A DNA stretch of 64,000 nt from positions 1 through 64,000 of the forward strand of contig JARKIF010000100.1 in the NCBI GenBank assembly GCA_029378245.1, read 5' to 3'. Numbering within the stretch: position 1 is the stretch's first letter; every line of letters starts with the position of its first letter. This stretch comes from Roridomyces roridus (Eukaryota > Basidiomycota > Agaricomycetes > Agaricales > Mycenaceae). Both the position numbers and the translations under genes were made by a program. The notes beneath the pieces were generated by a model. That model was not told the origin of the DNA, searched no databases, and saw only the letters and a list, made by a program, of their open reading frames with translations. This document shows, in pieces, positions 42,614-54,483 of this stretch.

Positions 42614-44473
42614 ATGCTTCCGGACGAGATCATCTCCGAAGTACTTTCTCCAGCACTGAAAGTGTCCGACGAGCTCTTCTGCGATACCTCTCCCGTTTCT
42701 CCGTTCTCCAGCTACTCCCAATCCACCTCGATCTATTTGCTGGTCTGCAAAGACTGGCTTCGTGTCGCCACTCCTCTTCTCTACCATGTCGTCGTCCTCC
42801 GATCCAAATCTCAGGCCAATGCTCTGCAAACAGCCATGAAATCCAATCCAGACCTCGGCCGATTTGTGAAAAAGCTGAGGCTCGAGGGAGGTTACGGAGC
42901 GGCGATGCACACCATCCTCAAGTCCGCGCCCAATATCACAGACTTATTCCTCACGCTGTCCATCTGGACTCCTGATAGCACAATCGGTTTGTGCAAAGGT
43001 CTCCCTCTCATCGACCCGCATCGCGTGATCCTGGTCGATGGGAGTTTTACCCCACCGAAGAATAAACAAGAGGAGGCGTTGCGAAAGACTTTGTTGGCAT
43101 GCATCTGTTCTTGGAAGAATTTGGTATTCATCCTGGTGTTTATTTGCGAACAGATACTCAAATGTCCTGCAGCGGATATTCGGCTATCCATATGGGTCCT
43201 CAGATGCGGGAGGGGAATCTGCACAAAATGCGACAGAACTCAGTCAAACGCTCGTCGACTCTCAGGTGCATACACTGCTGCTTAGCTCATACTTCTACAA
43301 CATTCCGTCATTCATTTCCAAACTGTGTACGACTCCCTCGCTGAAAGTTCTTCAATTCCAAAACTCTTTCAATGTTGAAAGAGTGATCAATGAGGATTCG
43401 AAGTTGCAAAAATTGGCCAGGTATAGTTGGAGCGAAACAAAGTGAGTTTTTTTTTTGCCTTGCCCCATTCATCTTGTGAGCTCACACATCGAACGGCAGA
43501 GATTCTCCGGTAGAACTTGATATTTCCCCGCCATTGAACCCACGCTTCGTACCCATGGAATTTGCGTCAAAGGAGACGCGGCACGTGGTGTGGATGCGCG
43601 TCCTCTTCTTTGCCATGTACGTAGAAGAGCTTCGATCACCCTCTTTCCCCTGCCGTCCCACCTCTGCGCATCCTTCCCGCCTTCCGATATTGAGTGTGTC
43701 GAAATATTTCAACGTGAGGCCCAGTTCCTTTCTGTTCGCTCACCACTGACCTTTACAAGCGCATCGGGCTTCCCTACTTATGGGAATCTGTGCATCTAAC
43801 ATACTCTAGTGCATCGGGAATGCGAGCGCGTCTGGAGCAACGCCCGGATCTCGCTTCCTTCATCCTTCGTGTCTACTACGACATCGAATATGTTGCTTCT
43901 CAGGCAGAATTCGACTCGGATAGTAGCAATTACTACTATTACCAGGCAAGTCAAGCGACACTCAGCATCTGTCGGCATGCAATTCGCCTTGAAATGTTTG
44001 TTCCACGCTCTCATCGACGCCTTAACGCCCCCGTTGAATTTTTCTCTATTTTGGGCCGGACGGCGGGCCATTCCTTGCGAGAATTGTCGATTAGCTTGCG
44101 GTGTTCATCATTTTCAATCGACCTCCTGGAGCCTTTCACTGCGCTCCGTTTTTTGGATTTGGCGATCAGTTTGCCTCGCGACTCGGATGAACTTGTGGAG
44201 ATGCCCTGTAGGCGTTCTAACGTGCTGGAGCAGGTGCACACGCTTCGCACCAGTGGTCCTCAGCTCCTCGAGTTCTTTGCCAACATCAAGTATGTGACTG
44301 ACTGCCTGAATTTTTTCATTCAACTCATCCGACCTTTCCTTGAAATCAGCTTCGGATCCCTTCACACCGTTGAATTACCCACCTACCTTAAAGACTCCAC
44401 TGCCTTGCTCACCGAATTGATCACGAAACATGGTGCAAAATTGCGGCATCTCGCCTTGCATACGACACTCTAG
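42614..44473 (+). CDS. fungal F-box-like/LRR hypothetical protein, C-terminally truncated by a stop
   Basis: Member of an Agaricomycete-specific family starting MLPDEIISEVLSPALKVSDE, with VCKDWLRVATPLLYHVVVLR as the F-box-like second helix. Introns (about 43122-43169, 43442-43499, 43713-43759) give RIFGYPYGSSDAGGESAQNA, then PLNPRFVPMEFASKETRHVV and LPILSVSKYFN-RIGLPYLWE. The frame runs to a TAG at 44471-44473. In the family the protein goes on for ~130 residues more, and that part is still visible downstream. The product may be truncated yet expressed, or the gene may be an early pseudogene. Confidence 0.65.
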
Positions 44474-45007
44474 AAGCCGAACCGCCTCGACCTCAGTTCC
44501 TGTCCCAATCTCGTCGAACTAGAAATTCTTGACCATGTGCGCCGCAATTGTCAGGCTTCGTTCGACGCTGACACTAAGACGAAATATGTAGGCATGGGAT
44601 CTGACTCAACTCTTTTCGAGCACTCCCCACCAATCTTTGGCCAAGGTAATCGCGAGATCTGTTCCAAAGTATGTTCGTCTTTCAACGAAGCTACCGGTCC
44701 TTAATGGATTCACGACAGCCAAGCCTCCATACTTGATGACCGCAATCTTAGAAGCAAAACCAAAGCAGCTGGCTTCGACACCACTATGTTCCCAGCTCTT
44801 CGCGAGATCCAAGTTCCTGAACTGATGTGGCCCATCTCAGAGTGCGTTTCACGTTTCCAATTTCCCTTTCACTACTGAGCTTGGAATGCATCCAGACGAG
44901 AGATTTCTAAGAGTAAACTCGTCCCAGTAGCCGAGGCTTTGCTCGAGAAGAACATCAAACTGACAAATTCCGAGGGGAAGGCGTGGGTTCCGCGTTTGAA
45001 ACGTTGA
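44474..45007 (+). pseudogene. orphaned C-terminal part of the preceding F-box-like gene
   Basis: In frame beyond the TAG: KPNRLDLSSCPNLVELEILD, then a second stop (TAA near 44704), FDTTMFPALREIQVPELMWP, and a last exon REISKSKLVPVAEALLEKNI to KAWVPRLKR and TGA 45005-45007. The last exon matches the family ending with no damage, so decay is recent. Confidence 0.6.
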
Positions 45008-45554
45008 AGGCGCCGGGATGGATTAGGGATGCAACTTTTACGGTTTACGTTGTGTCGAGATTTTATTGCAAGTAGACGATATATCACAATTGTGCTATGG
45101 TACCATCGGCAATCCTATCCTCTGCACTTGACCAGGTTTTCTGGGCATTCACCCTATTGAACCGCTGGCAAGAACGTACGATGAGTCTCCTTTAGGTTTT
45201 GAAATCTAGCATGGTGTACCAGGTCTCCGCAGTCTTGCTACTCTCGAGGCTTCTTCATGGCGGCGAAGATAAGGTAGCAAGGTAGTTCAAACACACATAG
45301 AACTGGAAAAATTACATTCCTACACATTACACCCAAATTCCCTTCTACCACAACGCATACAGAGAAAGACATGGAGAGGTATGTAGCAAAAAAGAGCAGA
45401 ATACACATGTACACAACAACAAGAACAAGCTAAGAAACCTACAGCAGCTCTATGTACCCATTGAATAGTCATTATAACGTGTAGCAAAGCATCTAGCTCA
45501 GTGCGAGGAAGCAGCAAAAAAGGTCGTGAAGAGAGAGCAAGAGCACAATCATCG

Positions 45555-48135
45555 TCATAATCCCCACAAATCCGCCGGAGAGGGCACCATATACACCACA
45601 TGGCTCAGCGTCGCAGCCGTCAACGCATGCACAACCACCGCAGCGTCAACAAGCGGCTGCACCGTTTCCGTCACAGTCTTCCAGATCCCACCCTGATCCG
45701 GCGGTGGCGCGAATCCAGGTCGCAGCTTCGCATCCAGCAACGGAGACGTAGCGCTCGGCGTTGGCCCCATCTTCGTCTTCATCTTCTTCGCATCCCGCTC
45801 TTCTTCCTCCTCCTCCTCCACTTCCTCCTCGGCAGCGAGCACAGGAGCAGACACCGAAAACTCTCCCCCATAATCATACTCCCTTCCACCAGGCGGCGCA
45901 CCCTGCACAGCATCCACATACGTCTCGAGTATCCGCCCAGCACAGCGCTCCCACCTATACGCCTCGGCTGCCTCCTTCGCCCTTGCACCCATCGCAGCAC
46001 GTCTAGCAGCGGCACGGCGTAAAGGTACCGGGAGGCCCTCAGCGGCAGCAGGTGGTGGCGGTGGTGGAATCGACGCAGAAGGGAGGACTAAATCCTCCAT
46101 CGGCGGGATGAGGCTCACCCTCGGAGGCGCAGCCTCGCCCTTGGCCTTGGGCCGCAGCACAGGCGAGGCAATAACCGTCTCCTCATCGCTCTCGCTCTCC
46201 GATCCATCATCCGGTACCATTGCCGGTATGGACGGAGAAAATGTGGCGGGTGGTGGAGGAGGGGCGGTGGAAGAAGATGAGGTGCTCCTTTCATCCTCGT
46301 CCCAAACGAGCACCCCCATGCAAGCCGCATACCGCCGGACGATCTCCGAATATGCGGGGTGCGAGGGCTCCATCATCGCATGGCACGAGCGATGCGACGC
46401 AAGACGCGGAGAGGAAAGCTGTGCGAGAGGGTCAAACACGCCGTCCTCGTCCTCATCTCCATCTTCCGAGACAGCAGTGTCGGTACTCGTTGATGATGTC
46501 GTTCGGGTGAGTGTAGGGAACGGCTCAGGTTGTGTCTGTGACGACACTCCAGCCCACGCCCACCACTCCCCCGCAGATGCCAATGCCATCTCCCTCTCCC
46601 TTCTCTCCTTGGCCCTCCTCTCATTCTCGACCGCCCTCCCAACACTCGGCGAATGCACATCAATCAAGAACCCCGTCTCTTCTCCTGCTGCAGAAGGATG
46701 GACAACCAAATCCGCCGTCCCCTCGACAAAGAACCCGACAACAGGGAGACCAGACGCCATAGCTTGCAGCGTGACCTGGCCAAAAGTCTCTGTTATGGAC
46801 GGCGCGCTGGAGAGGAATTAGCAAGAGTAGACATTTGGAGGGAGAGGAAGGAGAGAGAAAGGGACACAGGGACTGGGGTGAGGCGTCACGTGATGGAGCG
46901 CGGCACCAAGTCACTCGCGCCTTCCGCGTCCGCCGGTGAAAACTCTCGAACGTGCGTCTGGGAACCATTCATTCATCCTTCTTCGGATCCCGGGATTCAT
47001 CTCCTGGGTGGAAATGGGATGATGGACGTCCCGACGGGGAGCCGGTTCGGCGTATACAGAATTCCAGACGCGAGGAATGGGATGGGGCCGAAGAAGAAGA
47101 GGGGCGAAAGCGAGCCCGCCCAGATGAACGTAAGGAGAAGAACTCACCACATAACATCCGCACTCGCAAACGCCTCGCCAAGAGCCCTGCCCGTAAGCTG
47201 GCCCGTAAACACCGCGTTCACCTGCGATTCATCACACAACGATTGGAGTTGTTTGCGGAAGGGTCCATCGCCGACGAATACGAGCTAATGCGTCTGCTTA
47301 GTATTCATACTAGGGGTCAAGGACACATGTGAAGCACCTTGGCATGCCTTCGCGCATTCGGGGGCAGGGCGGCGAAAGCTGCTACAAGCAGGGCCAGATT
47401 CTTCTCGGGTGAGAGCCGACCGATGGATATTATAACGACGTCCGAGGGTGAGGCGCCCCACGACGCGCGGAGTGCTGGAGAACGGTAGTCTGGCTGTATG
47501 TAGATTTAGTTGACTGGGAATCGAAACAGGGACGCGCCACGCACGCTAAAGGCTCCCCGGTCCACACCGCGACTACAAACCCGTAGTCGTTCCCAGCCCT
47601 TCCCACTCAGCAGCGCGGCGGTACTGGCACTGGGAACGAGCACATGCTCAGCAAACGAGTGGAACCACTGGTGTAGCGCCCAGGTCCGATGGTGCCAATA
47701 CGGGTACCCAAAGATCGCCGCATAGGTCGGCAGATTCGTGTGGTGGCTAGTGACAATCGGAGTCGTCGGGAAGAGCACACGGATGGCGGAGAGGGTCTGG
47801 ACACCGAGCCAGATGGGGTCGACGAGGTGAATGACGTGGGGGGCAAATGCTCTCAGCGCTGCGAGGAACGTCGGGGAGATGAAGTTGATCTTGAGGCCAG
47901 GGTAGACTTTGAGCGGGACGCCAAAAGTACCGAAGAGACGCGCTCCGGCGTATTCGGGCATGCCGGATTCAGGGCCAAAGAGCATGGCCCTTACGCCTGC
48001 GGATTGGAGGTGGGTGAGGAGGTGGGCGAGGGTTATGGTGCTGCCGTCGATCTTGGGCAGGAAGTTCTCGGCAATGATGGCGACGCGCAGAGGCCCATTG
48101 TGCGTCGGGAGCAGGGAGGAATCAACACTGCTCAT
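45555..48135 (-). CDS. GT4-family glycosyltransferase with long acidic C-terminal extension
   Basis: GT-B fold enzyme related to sulfoquinovosyl- and PI-mannosyl-transferases. The ATG at 48135 (MSSVDSSLLPTHNGPLRVAI) is preferred over an in-frame ATG at 48264 because the fold starts at RVAIIAENFLPKIDGSTITL. Then HVIHLVDPIWLGVQTLSAIR, TSHHTNLPTYAAIFG, a donor domain spread over several exons (47170-47490), and after a ~335 bp intron APSITETFGQVTLQAMASGL then PVVGFFVEG. From about 46650 the tail (over 300 residues) is Ser/Pro/Glu-rich with blocks of Glu and a hydrophobic end VVVHALTAATLSHVVYMVP that may anchor it in a membrane. Intact. Confidence 0.8.
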
Positions 48136-49194
48136 CGTGAACGGCAGCGAGAACGAGCCAAGAACGGGTTCGCAAGTAGATGGAGGAACGAGAGGGGCGC
48201 ACAAACGCAGCCCGCGCCTACATTTGGCGTTTATACGAATCAGATCCGAGAAGTCACTTCGCATGTGCCTCGGCCGATTGCTTCTTGCTCTCGACTCTCT
48301 TTACTTGCACTCTGTGGCTACCAGCCTCTGACTCCAAAAACTCAACCCATTCCCCATCCAGCAACCTCCCCTCCTGCGCCCTTCCCGCCGTCGCTGTCCC
48401 GAACAGCCTCGGGACAGCTATGCGCAAACGTGCGTACCTGAGTCCTTGTCACACGTGAATCGAAATCGACGAGCTATACAACGTGGGCGCTCCCCTGTCG
48501 CCGTCGGGCCATTTCCATTTCACCCACGAAGGAAATGTGCGTGGAGTTGCCACTGCTGGGAGAGAAATGTACCCGCCACGAACTGTGTGGTAAGCATCCG
48601 GGGCGTTACGGATAAAATCAGTCGAGCCAAGGTCTGGAACCAAAAGAGCCTGTGGTACTTGTCTGGCTGGTACGGATTTTCAGGCGGCGGAGGTGGGTTC
48701 GATTCCCCGCTGTCGTATGACGAAGAAGGGGCCTTTTTTTCTTCGATAATCTATCAACTCAACATATGCTTGAAAGACTCCAGGCGACCCCATCCCGACT
48801 CGCTCCGACATGTAGTCTCGAGTCCGGTCAGATACTTTTTCCGTCTCATGGAATTTGACTTGAATTTCACGGCAAGTTCCAGCCAACTGCATAACTCTGG
48901 AGCGCTTCGAAAAAAAGTTCACCGGCCATGAATGGCAATGAATGGCATCGACCTTCCTAATAAGATCTCCGCTCCACAGTAGCAAGCACGGAGCATTGCT
49001 GGAGAGCTGTCAAAAGTTCGAGTGAACTTTTTTTGGAAGTGCTCTAGAGTTTTGCAGATAGCTGTCAAGTCGTTACCCGACTTCTCAACTCCCGGGTATC
49101 CATGTCTCTGTGTGGGTATATCCAACTTTTTTCGCTGACCACAGCCTCTTGTCAGACTTCGATGGGTATCGGGACATTCCTCGACCGACACCCG
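48136..49194. other. intergenic, no gene recognised
   Basis: The GT4 promoter lies at the left end. No other coding sequence or clear repeat is supported. Confidence 0.4.
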
Positions 49195-50339
49195 TGGTAG
49201 TGACGCCCTCAAGAAGAGTCTTTGCAAAGGCGTTGAAGCCGTTTACCAATGCAAGTCACGGATTACGATGTGCGTTCTGAATTTATTTCCTGGGCAGCCT
49301 TGATCTCCGTACTCCATGCTGCGAGGATTGAATTCGAATAGATTCCATCAGAGTCCTCTCACCCAAATTTGCCTCTAGGCAAATATATGCCCATTTTTGG
49401 GGCTTCCGAACGTCAAGCATCTACAAATGTCACTCTATCGCTCTTCGATTGTGTGCGCTCAATGCTCCATCTGAGTAGTCGCACAGGCGGCAACGATTAG
49501 ATTGGACGCCCACCGACGAAGTGATCAAGTTTGAATGGCGCTTGACATGCAGGATGCTAGCCGTGCTTTCGAGTTGAATCTCGATGGTCATTGCGTACGA
49601 GTGAGTATGCTTTTGTTTTACGACTCGGACGTATGTACTCATTAACATTGGATTATCTTCCCAGCGGCGCTGCCGGCTCTGGTACTCGTAACGCAACTCA
49701 GCCGAGTCCTGACTCGTGTGATGGGTTCGTCGAAAGAGAGCGCAGTCTCCCAGACGACGGCTCAGACCTTTCGTACAAATAATTGGCGCAGCTCTCCCCA
49801 GATCTCCGAATCATCGAGCTCATTTCATTTCGGGACTCCAGAGCCCTCGCAGAAGACGAATTGACGAATGAAATTAATGAAATTCCATCCAAGATACTAA
49901 TTCGTGTTCACACAGTTGTCACGCAAGGAAAGCCCCACAGAGAGTACATGCATCCGTCTCGCTGTAGCTTTGATAGGGTGTGGGGGAACTCTCACACAAC
50001 TCTCGGAGCCCCCATTCGATAAACGCACGTTGCCGTGTTTAGTGAGGTTTAGTGCTGTTCCGAGTCTTGGGCCGATCCCCAGGAACCGGAGGGGAGTTAG
50101 ATGGAGGGAAGCAGCTTGTTCACAGTACGCATAAGTATCTGCTGTTGTTCTTGTTTGGGACCGCGCAGGACAATTTTCCTTCCCTCCTTCCTTTCTTCGA
50201 GTGAAGGACCAATCCTTTTGAAGCGATTAATAGTATCAATGGCATGCAGCCACCGGAATCCAACATTGAGGAGAAACGGATATGAAAGAGAGAAAATAGG
50301 ACCGTGTCTGCTGAGGAAATTCAGGCGTTCCAAGTGATG
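49195..50339 (+). pseudogene. tautomerase pseudogene with ~0.9 kb insertion in its intron
   Basis: Exon 2 remnant at 49200-49269 (AAGAGTCTTTGC...GTTGAAGCCGTTTACCAATG...GATTACGATG) and exon 3 remnant at 50215-50330 (AGCGATTAATAGTATCAATG...AACGGATATGAAAGAGAGAA). Both are close to copy 1 (39374) but with internal deletions and frame breaks. The intron between, about 55 bp in copy 1, is about 940 bp here, so something was inserted. Exon 1 is missing. Confidence 0.7.
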
Positions 50340-50725
50340 TATTTATGGGAGGCCTAGGGAGAGATTATTTGTGGTTCAAATTGGGTGCGGAGTTTAACTT
50401 GAACTTCCGATCAAATTCTGATCGCACATCTTCGTCTTTTGCCACCACATGCCATGGACCAATCCGTCGACTCCGAGAAAGGCATCAGCGTCGCTGGCTG
50501 GATAGGCAAGCAGTCCAGGATCCATCCAGTCCCCATGACAGTGCTCCTGACCGCGCTGGACCCTCGAGCTTTCAACCTCAATATTCTGAGCCTCAAAATG
50601 CCATGCCTCGGACACTGGCGTAACGGAGCCAAGAGCCAGTGGGTGTCTGCCACCCCAATTTTTTGTCCTCTTCCTGAATCTCCCAAAGTATTACATCGGA
50701 GATGCCCTCTCCGAGGTAGTTCAGA
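50340..50725. other. intergenic, unrecognised
   Basis: Overlapping open frames (for example from 50451) show no known domain. The GC-rich element follows directly. Confidence 0.3.
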
Positions 50726-51065
50726 TGGCCACGGGTGCGGTGACCCGCGACGGGTCACGGGCGGCGGGTACGGGTACGGGTCAGCAGCTCGGACCCGTGG
50801 GCGGACCCGTGGCGGACCCGTGGATCTTCTGCAAGCCGCGCACGATGCCTGGGAGAGCCGGAGCAAGTGAGTATCAAATGGAATCACTTAGATTCACCGT
50901 TTTAATACAATAGAAGGCGAGAGCACCCACCGGAAGCCGCGGCATGCCGGCAACCACTGACCCGCGCCTAGCCGACGGGTACCCGTACCCGCAGCCACGG
51001 GTGCGGGTCAGGCACGGGTACGAGTACGGGTCAGGCTCCCACACATCACGGGTCACCCGTGGCCA
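50726..51065. mobile_element. GC-rich MITE-like element with ACGGGTACGGGT repeats
   Basis: About 340 bp. Both ends read TGGCCACGGGTG inward (50726 and complement of 51065), followed by ACGGGTACGGGTC / GACCCGTACTCGTACCCG subterminal arrays in opposite orientations. No target duplication was found. There is no coding capacity. Confidence 0.6.
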
Positions 51066-52656
51066 CTGCGGCCATCACTACCCTCTCGAGTCTCGCTTCT
51101 GCCGGCTCTTCCTTCGGCGCCAGGGTAAAGCCACCGACGTCGTCACACCCGGGATTACACTGAGGGTGCTGAAATAATTCCCGATTTTCAGCGCAACGTG
51201 CCGATGGGATCAGCGGGATCGGGCGGGGTAGGACGGGTTAGGGCGGAGTCTAGAGTTCGGCGGGGTACAGTTGAGCCGCGATCCATGTGTATATAAACGG
51301 GCTGAACATTCCTCACAGATGCACCGCACCCTCCCACTCTTTGGTCTTCCGCAAGACCGACTGTCCCGTGTTAACCCATTCGTTTGGAATGCCCCCGTTC
51401 TGCAAACCGTACGGATGGTCTCGTGGGCGATACAATGGGAAGCTCCGCAGGTGGTGCTTTGTCGCAAGTCCGTCAAGCTTCGGCTTGCGGCTTGTTACAT
51501 CTAAATGCATCTGCCGGCTCATTTGTTCTGACCTGTACACCCAGCGACGGGCCAGCGTCTATGAAGATCATTTTCTTCCCCGCATTTTCGGCAACCCGCC
51601 CGGAATACCATGACACGGTACGGCGGTTTCAGAATTGACTTTTGACGACCACGGCTACCGCAGACCGTCTTCCAGCTTCCAACACCAGATGGAGCTGTAC
51701 CAGATTGGCCCCCCAAATACATACGAACACCGTACCGTTTGGCCTGTACGGGACGGCCCGGACGACTTGCCCACCCGATCTCAAGAACCCTGACATCGGT
51801 ACCCGCAGTGGAGCACTGGCAGTTCAGGTTCGCAGTGGGCCAACGTGGTGCGAGAAAGCCTGAATGTCGCCGTTTGAATTTGTCGTTGCATTCCTAACAT
51901 CCAGAGAGGTCAAGAATACCCGCATCTTTATCTTCTATCTGACACCAGTGCTTTGCTCCGAGTCTTATCCTGTCGGTATTCAGAAGGTAATCTCATTTTT
52001 TTCTCCCACTTGACATCGATGATCGGACTCCGAACTACTTACGGAGCTTTCAACGTGAGTGGGGATAATCCTCGACACAGTGCTCGACGTCTGTAAAAAT
52101 GACCCACCTTCCATGCCGGGATTCCGCAATAGCCGTAACTGGTGCCGTAAGTGTTCTGTCTTCTGCTAGTGCCCGGATGCTTCCATTGATTGTAGCGGGC
52201 CAATACCGAGCTCAGAACAAGGTTTCTTGCAATCATTGACATCGGAGTTCGTTGTCAGAAACCCTCTTTTTCTCAGCGGTTGAAGACTGACTAGAGCTCA
52301 CGACAGCTGCCACAAGAGTCCAAGTCGCAACTCCGCTCAACCATTATGGTTTCGGTCTGGGGCGGCCAAGCCAAACCTGGCTCGCCTCTAGAGTGGGATG
52401 CGATGTCGGAATATCCACAGTGGCCGTAGTACGCATTCTTTCATTCTAATCATTTGGCCTTCTCGGGCACTTGAAGCTTGACGGTTGACAAAAGCGGGGC
52501 GATACACCGGCAAGCCTTCGCAACCCGCAGCGTCCCTTGCCTACTTACCGCCTCTTGCCGCAGCTTACCGCCCCACACTCTACCCTGCAACATCTCAGTT
52601 CAAACCTGAAACATCGGACCACCATTGTCGGCCGGTTGCCTTCTCAAGGAGTCATA
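51066..52656. other. gene-poor stretch
   Basis: A TATA-like GTATATAAACGG near 51289 precedes a 62-codon ORF at 51320, but no family is recognised. CCGTACGG/CGGTACGG motifs recur near 51600-51760. No gene supported. Confidence 0.3.
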
Positions 52657-53232
52657 GTTCGATTGGTCTAATTAGATATCCCCGAGAGTGTTGATCCGGG
52701 ACGGAACAGCCGTATCCGAACTTGAGTGATACAGGTACCTCGGCCAACACTTCTATGCACACGGAGGTGTCTCGGCAGCCCGGAGGCTGCTTCCTCTCGA
52801 CCCAATGTCCCTATACTGCGCTCAATTCCAGCTTGGCCGCAGATTTCACGTTGCTTGGTGGCCGTAATGCAAAGATTTCTTGTTGGAGCTTTGCTGGGTT
52901 GACCAGCTTTTAGCTCATTCTCAACCACACACTGGTTGAAGAGGGGGGGTCAAGCAAGCTGTGCCCGTTTCTGTCTGTCAGTTGAGTATGTGCAGAAGTT
53001 TGCAGAGGATACAACACGTACCGCGACGTCAGTTGACAGAGCTGAAGTTTGAACGGCATTGACCCAGTTCCGAGCCCTAGCCGCTGGTGCCGAACTGGAG
53101 GATCAGAGGACACCGCCAGAGAGGGGACCAAGGCAATCACCAAGAGGAGCCAAGAGCGGAGGCACGGTCGGTCGGCTGGCGGCGTGTCAGGGCTGTCATC
53201 CTTTCGGGGAAATCTAATTAGACCAATCGAAC
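52657..53232. repeat. ~576 bp unit with 29-bp inverted arms
   Basis: The left arm at 52657-52685 (GTTCGATTGGTCTAATTAGA...) and the complement of the right arm at 53204-53232 are identical but for one base. Similar TTCTCAAGGAG and TTGAGAAGGAGG stretches lie just outside. It is probably a TIR element or a hairpin-forming relic. No ORF of note; 53233-54483 holds only the acetate transporter promoter. Confidence 0.6.
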
Positions 53233-54483
53233 GGTTCCTCCTTCTCAAGGGAGACAGAATGGACATCGCCTAGTATGTATGTGAGTCGTTTGAACGCCGT
53301 GGCCAGCTTGTTTCCTTGTCGTTGCTGCGGCTGTCTTAGTCTATTTCAACATTGACGACCCTTGGGCTTTCTGTAAGCCAGTGTCAAAGTGGAATTCAAA
53401 GTGAAACACAAGCGCTCAGCGCTCCGACGGGGAGGTAACATTTTTGGGCGACGTCGGCGTGGGGAGGGAAACGAAGTGACTAACCGAGTCCGCCTTGAAT
53501 ATGGCCACCAGAGAGGAGCATTTATGAGAAGAGTCATTTCTGTTCAAGCACGCAGACTCGGTAGGTGAATTGGACGGAAGGGGTGTGTCGCGGGATTCGA
53601 GCGGAATTGAGTCAGGCTCCGGGTGCCCGAATGAGGAAGAACATGGCCGTGTCTCCCTGCGTTGTTTCCCGCGTTTTCACCGTCGTACCCGGCTCGGTGG
53701 GAAATCGCACTCTAGTGTAAATGAATTAGATCAAAATTAAATGGTTCAGTTGTGTGGCGTCAGCTGATTAGTAGGCGTTGCAAGGGGATAGTCAAATTTC
53801 AACCGATCGGTGCGGCAGATAGATTTCAAAGGGGCAATATGAAGCCCTCCGTTATTGGACCTCGTACTTGAGGAAAGGATGTTTTACAGTTTAGGAGAAG
53901 AGGAGGGAGGGAGGATTTGAATGGGGTTAGTTGACAAGAAACACGACATGGCGCGTGTACTAGCGTCGGTTAGATTCAAACAGTAAAACATCCGAGAACT
54001 CAATGCGATCGTCGCGGAAGTTGAAAGCATAGCGAAACCTTTGGTGTCGGCGGGCAGAACGTAGAGCGGGGGCGAGTGAACAATGGACAGCGCCTCCTCG
54101 GTTCGCTGAACGTGAAACGCGCGCCCCGGACGCCCTATCCGTAATTGAATTTCGACATTTATGCAATTGATTCCGGAAGGCTCTAGATTCAACCCCACAT
54201 CATGATCATGTGGGGTAGAGTAGAAAAAATTGGGAAATTGGAATTGCGCAGTGGGGAAAGCAGCTTGGATGAGGGCAGGAATGCTCCCAGTCGAGAAGCG
54301 GATTAAGGGCGAGTGGCGAGCGAGTACGGAGTTGCCAGCAGAGATGAAGAAGCGAGAGTTAAAACGGCCGCGGCAGACGTTCCTTGATGGACATGATCCG
54401 GAATACTTAAAGAACCGATCCAACACAGTCAGCAGTGGACCCCGCTCCTCTTCCTCATACCACCACCCCCAACAAATCCTACC

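Noticed and set aside
48690..48725. T-arm-like GGGTTCGATTCCCCG
   Set aside because: An isolated motif without acceptor or D-arm pairing; likewise 36990-37020.
50726..51065. Repeat array as CRISPR
   Set aside because: No regular spacers, mirror orientation, and a eukaryotic genome.
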